Source of the DNA: Blastomussa wellsi | Lineage: Eukaryota; Cnidaria; Anthozoa; Scleractinia; Plerogyridae | Length of the DNA: 64,000 nucleotides | Direction: 5' to 3' | Assembly (NCBI GenBank): GCA_947652115.1 | Contig: OX393561.1 | Location: 33,507,381 to 33,571,380, forward strand | In this document: one piece after another, positions 13,250-23,600 of the stretch | Layout of the letters: each line of letters opens with the position of its first letter | Position numbering within the stretch: position 1 is the first letter of the stretch | The notes under the pieces: generated by a model | Told to the model about the DNA's origin: nothing | Databases searched by the model: none | Seen by the model: only the letters and a program-made list of their open reading frames with translations | Made by a program: the position numbers and the translations under genes

Positions 13250-14399
13250 AGAAATTGCCCTCGCGATATTAATCCTTAATTTTACTCGGCCCCATGCATT
13301 ACCTATACTAATTCTCAAAAACAAACGAGAGGATAGAAAATAAAGAATACCAAGTGGTGGTAGGCTAAAAAAGGATTATGATGTTACATGAACACAATGT
13401 CTTTCAATGTTCTTTAATTACTATAACTTTGAAAATCAATAAAGGAAGGCCAAGTAACTGAGCCTTCCCCTTCCCCACCCCTGTGGCTACTAAAAATTAA
13501 TTTTGGCTACTGGAATCAACTTGTTCCTAGCCACTAGGCTAGAAAGCTAAAGCTTCAAGCTCAATTGATAATACATTGTATGTCGCTTACTTTTCGGCAG
13601 ATGTACTTCCTTTTAAAAAGTACTTCAGAGTGGGGAAACCACTGATTCCAAATCTGGAGTTAAGAGTTTTATCTGCATCAGCATCAACCTTGGCAATGAC
13701 TACATCATCAGCTTTGGCAAATGCTTCTCCTAATTTATCATACGTTGGTGCAAGAGCCTTGCAGTGACCACACCCTAGAGCAAAGAAATTCATTATATAA
13801 TTAAAGAAAAAAACCTCTTCTAGTGTAGATTGAATCGAATAGATCAGAATTGAACGCTACTCACAAGGTGCATAGAATTCGACAAAAACAAATTTATCAC
13901 CATTTACGACCTGAAAAGAGAAATTGAGGAACAAAAGTAATAATAACATGTTTATATTGTACATAAAACCATAAGAAACTTGTACAATATGGAAGTATCT
14001 AATATAGTAGTGATCCAAAAACACGTGTCAAATCATTTTCCAAATTATTTGAGCAGCTGAGTTTGAAAGATATTAACAGCTAAACTGTGCAATTAATAGG
14101 GGAATAAAAAGTAAAACAATAAAACTACAAAAGTTTAATTAATCTTTGCTAACAGCATTGACTAAACCCAGAAGCTTCTGGTAAAACTTAAAGCCACTTT
14201 GCAGATTTCAAGTGTGCAGATTGATTTGTCCAATCGCAGTTTGACACAATTCGCATCTTATTAGCGCACAATCACTTCGAGCAAAACCTTGCTAATAAAT
14301 ACTTACCGGGTCAAAATTTTCATTCGTAAGTTGAATTACATTTGCGTGACTAAAGCAAAGTCCGGTTAGAAAGAGTAGAAAGGCCGAGATGCCCACCAT
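140..14399 (-). CDS. Protein disulfide isomerase with tandem thioredoxin domains (5' part, 8 exons)
   Basis: Exons in order are 14307-14399, 13865-13910, 13591-13774, 12051-12106, 7385-7501, 6788-6858, 4952-5001 and 140-203. They join in phase to 227 codons and the gene continues off the left edge. The ATG at 14399 opens a hydrophobic signal peptide (about residues 1-19, ending near FSHA). Two thioredoxin domains follow, each with the motif FYAPWCGHCK, an AKVDAD strand and a GxSGFPT cis-proline loop; a linker containing YSGGRD joins them. Known family role: CGHC thioredoxin domains catalyse formation and exchange of disulfides in the ER lumen. Two adjacent 'a' domains directly after the signal peptide fit the TigA/ERp38/PDI-D group better than classical PDI (a-b-b'-a'), or a PDIA6-like protein. 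The missing C-terminus would decide (ERp29c-type domain, retention signal). In both domains an intron splits the Trp codon of WCGHC. The gene is head to head with BOP1. Confidence 0.9.
645..1871. mobile_element. Candidate TIR DNA element, about 1.2 kb
   Basis: The left end (about 645-760: GACTGCAAGCAGTCTCTATT followed by a 'gcgaaaatttgcaagc' stretch) is repeated in reverse complement at about 1722-1871. The interior has short open frames (839-1126, for example) that I do not recognise. This suggests a non-autonomous or decayed DNA transposon with inverted repeats of about 130 bp in a PDI intron. I could not define a target-site duplication. Confidence 0.55.
2727..2838. repeat. Short palindromic MITE (CAGTCCCTTTTTT family)
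   Basis: The arms 'gcagtcccttttttcgtgc' and 'aaggaaaaagggactgcttg' are inverted copies around a short loop. A related arm sits alone at about 2037-2110, and a third copy is at 31185-31360 in BOP1 intron 23. This is a small non-autonomous inverted-repeat element. Confidence 0.6.
2839..3060 (-). pseudogene. Fragment of a Pif1-like helicase
   Basis: Read on the minus strand, the frame gives LSAEQARIV, then YGEARTGKLTVIVEL, then VVCSTGIACKVF. This order matches the start of a Pif1-type superfamily 1 helicase: a Q-motif-like segment, Walker A (normally GxAGTGKS/T) and motif Ia (CSTGIAA). Walker A is degenerate, with Arg in place of the second Gly and Leu in place of Ser/Thr, so ATP binding is unlikely. 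The frame runs into the MITE end at 2838 and no later helicase motif follows. It could come from a Helitron RepHel protein or a captured host PIF1-like gene; the fragment is too short to tell. Confidence 0.5.
3913..4013. repeat. MITE copy 1 flanked by TTAA
   Basis: It begins TTAACCCTTTACTCCCCAAG and ends CTTGGGGCTTAAAGGGTTAA, which are inverted copies with two mismatches. The TTAA at each border is the target duplication expected for piggyBac-type transposition. A second, nearly identical copy lies 13 bp downstream. Confidence 0.7.
4027..4127. repeat. MITE copy 2 flanked by TTAA
   Basis: Nearly identical to 3913-4013 and in the same orientation, with the same ends and its own flanking TTAA. 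The two copies therefore form a short tandem pair. Confidence 0.7.
5342..6133. mobile_element. Non-autonomous DNA element with about 300-bp inverted repeats
   Basis: The left arm (from 'gtgcctatgaagtaaaagat' through 'gcagttgaaacttggcaaga', about 5347-5600) recurs inverted at about 5885-6130, giving a palindromic element of roughly 790 bp. A single diverged arm is at about 24975-25240 in BOP1 intron 13. Open frames on either strand are arm translations and not genes. It lies in PDI intron 6. Confidence 0.7.
7502..12050. other. PDI intron 4, no gene seen
   Basis: This 4.5-kb intron separates the two thioredoxin domains. It holds a short SINE-head remnant at about 8281-8311 (reverse complement of a tRNA-like 'GCAGTGGCCTAATGGTTGG'), AT-rich stretches and unassigned open frames such as 11251-11595. 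I found no conserved protein motif. Confidence 0.5.
12311..12465. repeat. Palindromic MITE
   Basis: Arms of about 65 bp: 'ccataatactctttgtttgt' at the left returns as 'acaaacaaagagtattatgg' at the right around a short loop. This creates open frames on both strands that are not genes. It lies in PDI intron 3. Confidence 0.7.
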
Positions 14400-14663
14400 T
14401 TTTCAACAACAAATCTATGAAAGAACTCGTTCAAATATCGGCCAGTCTGACTTGGTGAACGTTGGTGAACGGGGAAAGCTCGAAGAATCGCCCGCGCCTT
14501 GGTGGCCAGCGTATTTCACCATAAACTCGGCTGAAGGAATGGTGACGAACTAAAATTGCACATGGCGGATTGTTGTGATTTTGTCTTCGTGTTCTCGATT
14601 GTAATTTAAGCTACTTTAAAGGTAATAGTCCATTTTATCCTGTCAGATCTACCTCTTTATGCA
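14400..14663. promoter_or_regulatory. Putative divergent promoter of PDI and BOP1
   Basis: The start codons of the minus-strand PDI (14399) and plus-strand BOP1 (14664) are about 264 bp apart, so both 5' UTRs and core promoters should lie here. A CATGGCGGAT sequence at about 14560-14570 resembles YY1/ETS-type housekeeping promoter motifs. I see no obvious TATA box placed for either gene. The promoter role is inferred from gene layout. Confidence 0.6.
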
Positions 14664-17600
14664 ATGCCCAAAAGAAGCTCCGATCAGATTGTTCAAAAAG
14701 AGGAGAGGGTGCCCAAAGAGGTTGGTATAAAAACCTTAGGTGATTGCTGTGTGGTCAGGCAAATTTTTTCTTGTAGCTGAGTTCCTGTCTCCATTTTAGG
14801 CTGAAGTAAATCTGTTTCAGTTCGATAAGACTCACCAGGATAGTTCTAAAGAGGATGCGGACACATCAGACAGCGACGAAAGCTACTATTCAGGATTAGA
14901 GAGTGAGTCAGAAACGTCTGAAAACGAAAATGAACAGGATTCGGTGAGTAATTAAGAGGCAGCGCCTTTGGGAAAATTAATTTTGATCTCGCTGTCTTTG
15001 TTAGCTAACAAATTCATTTAAATTGGAATGTAATGACTAGTCTGCAGGGCTATGGCAGGGATATTTTTTAGAAGGAGTAAGTTTCTAAAGAAACTGTGGT
15101 GCTGCGTCTGTGGGAAGTATAATAAAATAATTTGGTTGCCTAATAAAAAGGTGAAACTGGTGCGAAGCTGGCCTAGGGTATACAGCAGGCCATTTCATTT
15201 TACATGTATACCCCCCCCTGCAGATGAGATTTTCTGAAGGGCTTTCAACTTTCGAAAGTCGTCCCTCGGGGGTAGCTTCATCGTCATTCTTTGATCTTTG
15301 AATATTTCTGAGGGGGTAAGGGGAAAGCAAGCTTTTTTCTGAAGGAGTTAAGAAAAATTTGGTGGGGATCATGTCGGCACTTTGATCTTTTTTCTTAGGG
15401 CTAAATTTGGAGTTACCTCATCCATAAGGTGGGAGAAGTGGATATGAAATGGAACGGCCGAGCCCATACCGTCATATCAGATTCTTATCTCAGTTTAGGT
15501 AACATACATGTATTAAGTGACTAGGACTGCATTTACTGTATTTCTTCTCCCCCTGGATGGGGTGCTAGTCCATTGCAGGGTTACCCCCTGGTAGCATTAG
15601 CTGGTATCCATTTTTAAACCTGGGCAAAGAGAGGCGCAGTGAAAAGTGCTTTGCCCAAAAACATACAGTACATGTAATACAGTGAACCCCAGTTAGGGTT
15701 TGAATCTGGACTGCTCAATGCAGAGTCCAATATGCTAACCATTTTGCTACTATAGTAGTACAATGTACATGTAGGTTGCCAAATGCTGAAAGTATATTTT
15801 TATTGCAGAACACCAAATGCTGAATGTGATCTCTAACCATAGCCTTAACCCAAATCCCTAATCCTTAGAGATAAGTCTTTGTGCTTAGGGTTAGGTTTAG
15901 TATTAAAGTTAAGAGTTAGGCTATTAGGGTTGATGATCACATTTGGTTTTTGCCATTGTGCTACAGTGTATCAGCATTGGGCATTTGGAGGACATCCATC
16001 TACAAAATATCCCTGCCAAAAGGACATGTAAAGTACATGTATAGTCTGAATAATGTCTGAGTACAATGGCACAGGGAAAGACATAGATGTACAGTACACA
16101 TACGTTTTTGTCTGTTCATCCTGTGAATTTGTTTATGCAGCATTGATTCTTACTGAGAGTAGTAATGCAAAGAATGAGTACACTAAATGTTTATGTAATG
16201 GCTGTCCTCATTGTATGTACATATTATTTCTCCCTTTAGGATGAAGAGGAAGAAAGTAACAGTGAGTCTTCTGTTGATGGTGAAGAAGAAGACAACAAGG
16301 ATGCAGAGGATGTTCATACTGAGCTAAACAATAACCAGGGTGTGAACGTTGAAAAGAAATGTACTGAAGACTTAGATGAAGACAACACATCTGATGAGGA
16401 GGTATTTTAAATTATTAGTACACCGGTATTTTTGTTATACATGACTGTATGTATTTACTTTTTCAAACAAGAATGAAAAGTTGTGTTCTTTATACAGATC
16501 ATAAAAAGCAGCCGAGATCACAAAACCACATTATCAAAACTGTTTCACGAAACCTAGCTATTGAAACTAGATCACACCATACCTATCAAAACTGTCACAA
16601 CAAGACCTGTCAAAACTGTCACATTATTTCACACCATGTCATCTTCTAGTTTCATTATTTACACAATAAATGAATGCTGTTTTCTGATTGATGATTACTC
16701 ACTATCTATTCTGTGATAGAATGTGAGTATTCAGAGAATGTGTTCAGTTTTGAACATCTGCTAGATTTATACTAAAACAGTTAGATTATTTGCTCTCAAT
16801 TTCTACAGTACACTGTATCTCTCGATACAGTAGCTACATGTAGTTGACTTGGGCTTTGCCCTCACCAACTACAAGTCATGTATCGCATGGTAGTGTGACT
16901 TTGCCAATTGCAAGTGCACTGTACTAGAGATTGATGAATTTTCCTCACTCTACTGCTGCTTTTCTGTATAATCTTATACCAGGATGCTCGAAACACCATA
17001 GGAAACATTCCTGTCGAGTGGTATAATGAATACCCACACATAGGGTACAACTTGGATGGGGAAAGAATTCTGAAGCCTGCCACTGCTGATGAGGTTAGTA
17101 CTGATAATTATTAACAAGCCATTGGTAAGTTTTCCTTGTCATCTTCCCATGATTTCTTTTATTTTGCCTTATTGGTGTGTCTTTTCTTCCCTAAATTGTC
17201 ACTTTTTATTAAAAAATACTTTTCATCATAAAATTTATTACTAACAGTACTTCACATAAATTTGTTTTCAGCTGGATGAATTCTTGTCCAAAATGGATGA
17301 CCCTAACTACTGGTGAGCGTTTAGGAGCGGTTAAACTCATCGCTAAGAGATAAGTGTGGGGAAGCTGCCTGAAAGCTCTGTGAGAGCTGTAAGCGAGTGC
17401 AAAATACTTACCAGTATTCACCTGTTTTATTGTTTTATTGTAATTTTGCCACACAATAAAATGAAAAAATAAAAGGAATACAATAGGTTAATACAAGTTA
17501 AGTAAAAAGAAAAAGGAGGATGGCAGGGTGGGACAAGGGTGGGGTGGGGTGGGGTGGGGTGGGGTGGCAGATACATGTAGGTGGAGCAAAATGCTTTTTC

Positions 17601-20600
17601 CAAACCTGTAAACAAAGAGCAATGTGTTAAATAAATAATTTAATGAGTATTATATACATGTTCACAGGAGGACATTACGAGACAGGGCAACCATGAAAGA
17701 AGTTGTTTTAACCAATGAGGAGCTGGATATTATTGATAGACTTCAAAATTACAAGTTCCCTAGTGCTGGATATGATCCATATGAGGTATGGTTACTTTAC
17801 GTACATCTACATGCAATGGAATTACTTTGGCTTTAAATTTTTTACAGTTTGCTTGTTATATATTAATGTTTGTATTGTTTTTTCCTTTTAACTAACCAGC
17901 CCTATGTGGATTTTTTCACTGGCGAGAAGATGCTGCATCCATTGAGTGATGCACCTGAGCCAAAATCACGACACATCCCATCCAAATGGGAACACAAAAG
18001 GGTAAGCCAGTAATAGGATAAGCATAAAGCTTAAAGTGATCTTCATACAGTACATAATTATTTCCAGTGTAAACTCTAGCTTTTGAAGTATCTTTTACTC
18101 TCACCCTGCAAAAATGTTTTGCTAGGATGCCTCAACAACTTGCCAGAATCATTTACATTACTGTGTTGAGAGGCACTGTTAGTACGGTATGCACCTTTAA
18201 TTTTTTTTAATTATTTGACATTTCTAAAACAGGTCATGAAGATTGTCAGAGCAATCAGGAATGGTTGGATTAAACCCAAGAAAGACGAGAAGGCTGATAA
18301 GCCGAGATATTATCTGATCTGGGACAAAGACGACGACCAGGTAATGCAACATGCTGTATATTCTTGGGTTTCAAAATGCTTTGAAGTAGGTGTCGCCGAC
18401 TGGAAGCGTAGGTGGCTGTTATAGGTGAGCTTTTGGGTCACAAGCTGATTGCTATGACCAGAGTAGCCGGTGGCATAATAGTCAAGTAGCCGGTGGAACT
18501 CTGGCAGTCGCCGCCTTGTTTTGAGTATATTATACTGTACTACCCTAATTATCCTCTCACTTTAAAAAGCTAATGCAGTACAAGAACCCTAAACTAACTT
18601 ATCATTTTTATCAATAGACTAAACCACGCCATAACATGCATATTCCAGCACCTAAAATGAAACTTCCAGGTACAGTGCCACTTAGTTCTTAACTTTGTCA
18701 ATAAGTAGGCTATTGGCATTTATAAAAAATTAATTATCACATTGTACTGAAATTTATGTTTTACTTTTGAACTCAATTGTAGTCACTCATTGACTCATGG
18801 ATACAAGTTGAACTTAAAATAAATTTATTTTCATTCCAGGTCACGAGGAATCCTATAATCCTCCCCCAGAGTACTTACCAACTGACGAAGAGGTAAATAT
18901 GTATAATGATGATGATGATGGAGATGATAATGATGATGATGATGATGATGACAATGTTCATGATGAAAATAATAATGATAATAATAATGATGATGACGAT
19001 GATGATCCGGTCAATGCTCAATTTCTCTTGAGGTTTGAGTTATGATCGTGATTCAACTCTATTAGATTCCATGAATTAACAGCTGCTGCAGTATGATCAC
19101 AACTTGTATTTTTCACTTCACAGATTGCTGCATGGGAAGCCATGGACCCTGATGACAGGCCACAGAATTTTCTTCCCAAAAAGTAAGTGGTTATTTTCAT
19201 AGGAAGTGTAAATTTCAATCCTGTTAAAACTTGAAGCCAATTGAAGTATTGGAGGGTAGGTGCCGTGAAGGTAGCGACAGAGGAGAGCAGCAATCTCCTC
19301 AGCAGCAAGGAGGTCACCATGGCAACCGAGCCACAGCCCACCTCCAAGGCACCTGTCAACACAACACTGAAACAACCAGTGTGTGGAATGAATACTTACC
19401 AAGACTGTGGGAGGGAGGGAGGGCAACAAAACGAGCAAGCTGGCAGGCAATGAAGCAAAGCACATGGCAGTGCCCCTGCAAACCTCCCTGGAACCCCCCA
19501 CATAATATTAATGCAGCCACTGCATTGGCTTAGTTTTGACCTTGCCTAAATTCCATTTAGCCTCATTTAAAACTTGAAGCCAATTGAAGTATTGGAGGGT
19601 AGGTGCCGTAAAGGTAGCGACAGAGGAGAGCAGCAATCTCCTCAGCAGCAAGGAGGTCACCATGGCAACCGAGCCACAGCCCACCTCCCAAGGTATCCTC
19701 CAAGCGAGCAAGTGCTTGGAGAAAGGAGGGCCTGTGGCCAGGAGGCCATGGGACCTACCTGTTCCCAAACATACCCCAAGCACCAGTACCCAGCAACCCA
19801 ATGCCACACAGGGTTGAGCGCAGGCTAACGATAAGCAATGCAAACTCACCAACCACCATAGTCAGTGCGACAGGAGAGAAGTTACTTGTGCAAGAGACTC
19901 TGCAGGCGTCCTAATGTAAAGCTTGTATGCATCACTATTCCAACGCCCCATGGCTTGAATAAGGTGATCCGCGACACCCATCCATGCAGCAACTGTGGCA
20001 GCACCAATCCTAAAGCTGTGACTGGAAAATGACCCTTGGATACCCGCAGCTGCAAAAATATCTTTTAGCCAACGGGTCAAAAGAGTGCGAGAAAGAGGCT
20101 GACCATTTGCGAGCAGAAACAAAGGACCGGGAGACTGGCCACGTTGTGAAAGGTAGTCCACGATAGCAGATAAGGCACAAAGTGGAGGATGACCCAAGCC
20201 AATGTAGAGGCAGCAGCCCTTTCGAAAAGGGTCAGTCTTGGAAGCCTTGATGTTGAGTTGTAAGCAGGATGGCATTTCATGAGAATCAACAGAAATGTCA
20301 CTGACAGTTAAGTGAATGAGAGGGTTGAAGGCTGACAAGGACGGAACAGTAAATTCAGAAGAGCGCAGAAACCCAAAGTAAGCCAGGGTGGAGGCGGCCC
20401 AAAACATAACATGATCCTGGTTGGTGAGGGACAATGACTTGTGAATAATCAGCATATGGTGGTCAGTGATAGGCAAACGACAAGAGCCAGAGGGTCCTTG
20501 AGTCCTCTTTATACATCGCAAGACACGTTGCAACTGAAGGCAGCCAGAAAGAGGGTCGGGAAATCCAAGGTCTATGTGCATGGAACGAACTGCCGACAAA

Positions 20601-23600
20601 TATATCTTGATGGAGGAAGCAAAGAGTCCACTCATTAGCTGGGCACGGAGAGCCATTTGCATGGAGACGACCAGACTGAGCACAGAAGTTTAGAAAACGA
20701 AGTTGAGCAGATTTGTAAGTTCGGTGCGTGGAAGGGGCCAATCCTTGTGACATCAGAGTGAAGCAATCCTTCTCTAGGGATGAAAGATTAATGTTTCCCA
20801 AAGTTGAGGAAGGATAACTGCAGGATGACGGTCGGCATGGGGGGCCAATCAATGAAAGGTCTGCCAATGAAAACGAGATAAGGCATCAGGGACTTTGTTA
20901 TCAGAACCAGCGATGTGCTGAGAGGAGAATATGAAATTATGTTTGGCAGCTGCCATCAGAAGCAGACGCAAGAGATGCATAACGTCAGGAGCCCTAGAGG
21001 TACGAGAATTTAGAACGAACACCACAGATTCATTGTCACAATGGAACACCACCACTTGTCGAAACCAGGATGAACCCCAGACATGAGCTGAAATGACTAT
21101 GGGGAAAAGTTCCTTATACTCAGTAGACGAGGATTGAAGCACAGGGGGCCATTCACCAAATAACCAGTGTGAGCCGAAAATTGCACCAAACCCTAGGGAT
21201 CCAGAAGCGTCACTGGACATCTCCAGCGTTACAGGAGGAGAGAGGCCGGGATAAACCCAGAAGCAAACGCCATTCCAAGAAGCCAAGTATTGAAGCCACC
21301 AGCGAAGATCTTTCTTAAATTCTGAGCTGATACGAATTGGGTGATCATCTCTGCGGAAATTGCGGAGCAGGTCTATCATGCGGCGAATGAAGGCACGGCC
21401 AGGCCAAACCACCTTAGCTGCATGGTGAAGATGGCCAATAAGTGATTGAAGCTGTCGTTTAGTACACCAACGATAAGACGACCATTGATGTAGCAATTCA
21501 AGGAGAGATGTCAGTTTGTCCTCAGGCAAACGAGCAAGCTGGTTCTCAGAATCTAGTTCGATGCCAAGGGTAACCATGCAAGTGGTAGGACCAACTTTCT
21601 TGAATGGGTGAAGAGGTAAGCCAAGTGCTGCACAAACTGAGGAAGCAATAGACAAGTTTTGTCCACACTGAGGAGAGTTGGGCGGGCCAGCCGTGTTGTA
21701 ATCGTCTAAGTAATGCAAAAGATCAGGTATGCGGTAATTGTTCAGAAGGATCCACTCAACAAGCTCGGCCACAGAGTTGAAGATATGAGGTGCCGACCTC
21801 AGACCAAACGGGAGGGCTAGGTCCACGTAATACATCGACCTCCATTTCATTCCAAGAAGGAACCTCTGGGTGGGGTGAACAGCAATATTACGGTATGCCG
21901 ACTCTACATCAAACTTGGCCATGAGGGCACCACGTCCAAACTTGTACACCATCTTGACGATGTCATCAACACGGATGTATTGCAGAGGGTAATCATTGGG
22001 ATTGATTCCTTCATTAACACTGAACCCAAGAGGGGATGACATGTCCAGAATGAGATGCCATTTGTTGGGTTGGCCCTTCTTAGGAATGACGCCAAAACTG
22101 TTTATGTGCAAATTGGGAATAGGAGAGGAAGGAAAAGGACCAGCAACCCTGCCTAGAGCAACTTCGTTTGATAAATAAGCATCAATGATTTCTGGGTGTT
22201 GGTAAGCAGTATGGAACAGGCGAGAAGCCAGGCCCGACAATGAACGGTTGTTGAAAGGAAGGTGTTAAGGATGAGCCAAGGGATGTTAAATTGGCGGCAA
22301 AGGATGTTGAGGATATCGGTGCTGACAACGGAGATGAGCTTAAACTTAAGGGGAAATTGAGCGACGAAACGGTTGGCAATGCAAAAGTGTTAACAAAGGA
22401 AGGAACAACATTTCGCCTACCTATGCTCGGAGCCTGCACTGAAGCTGGTAATTGAGCGCTGGAGACAACCGCTTGCGAGTTGGAAATCGGCAAGGACAAA
22501 CAGGAAGTGACCGTATGCGAGGCTGCCGGTTGAGACGAAACCATAGGCTGATTTACATTTGCCGTGGCAAGAAGCGGGCGAAGTGCATTGACAATGGAAG
22601 CGGTTAAGGTCTCCACGGATAAACCAGGGCCAGATGATGAACCAAGTGAAACGTGCGAGAGGAATTCCGAACCAGAACTCGAAGCGGAGAGTGTGACGGG
22701 CGGGAAATCCACATTTGCGTTCGTCTGGTCGGAGGACAAATCCACAGCAGAGCTCAAACTGTTGTTCGTGGTCCGTTTCGGTGGCATATGAAGCGAAGAA
22801 AAAACCGTGCAAACACTTCCACGAACGCCAAGCAGCAAATGCAAACACTTTCAACCGACAATATCGCAAAAAAAGGCGAGCAACGAGCAACAAAACGAGC
22901 AAGCTGGCAGGCAATGAAGCAAAGCACATGGCAGTGCCCCTGCAAACCTCCCTGGAACCCCCCACATAATATTAATGCAGCCACTGCATTGGCTTAGTTT
23001 TAACCTTGCCTAAATTCCATTTAGCCTCATTTAACGTAGCAAGCGCAAGTGGTTCTAGAAGATTTTTTGTAATCTTTAATTTGCAATTTGGTATTAATAA
23101 ATTTACCTTGTTGCTCACTCATCAAAAGATGTGAGGAAAATAGTGTTGCTTTAATTTAGCTTTCATAGGACCATAAGGGATACTACAGTCTTTGACTGTA
23201 GTTATGTACTCTACTGAAATAAAGTGAAATAAAGTGTATTCTAAAAAGTAAAGTTCTCAAATAGATTCAATATATTCATTATTTGGTTCATCACCCAATG
23301 CCTGGGCCCCACTAACTTTATGGTTTCAACATGGGAACCCTCCACATGCTGACTTTTTTCAACCAAGCTGTTTTATACAAGTACCTGTTCAAACTTTTAA
23401 AGTGTAATTGTAACTATTGACGTTTTGTCATGTTTTAGATACTCCAGTCTTCGCCTTGTTCCAGCTTATAACAAGTTTATTCAAGAAAGATTTGAACGAT
23501 GTCTAGATTTGTATCTCTGTCCAAGGCAGAGGAAGATGAGGGTGAGTGAGGCTTTATAACAAGTTAATTCACTTTTGGTCCATCAAAGATTGCTATGACA

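Larger units (their letters stand above)
19224..23034 (-). mobile_element. DIRS-order (Ngaro/PAT-like) tyrosine-recombinase retrotransposon
   Basis: An element of about 3.8 kb in BOP1 intron 11, antisense to BOP1. Read on its own strand it runs: repeat A1 (22887-23034), gag-like ORF, reverse transcriptase/RNase H ORF, tyrosine recombinase ORF, B1 (19567-19691), A2 (19423-19570), B2 (19224-19350). This A1-ORFs-B1-A2-B2 order of split direct repeats is the hallmark of Ngaro/PAT-type elements in the DIRS order, which replicate through a circular DNA and integrate with a tyrosine recombinase. TTAA is present at both outer borders and at the A2/B1 junction. The A copies (148 bp each) appear to differ at one site, suggesting fairly recent insertion. 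The copy is probably not autonomous (see its ORFs). Confidence 0.88.

Noticed and set aside
15835..15925. Telomere-like TTAGGG sequence
   Set aside because: Only one or two imperfect TTAGGGTTAGG units occur within an AT-rich inverted segment; not a telomeric array.
19231..19828. Open plus-strand frames over the split repeats
   Set aside because: They are chance translations of DIRS-order repeats; the duplicated peptide simply mirrors the duplicated DNA.
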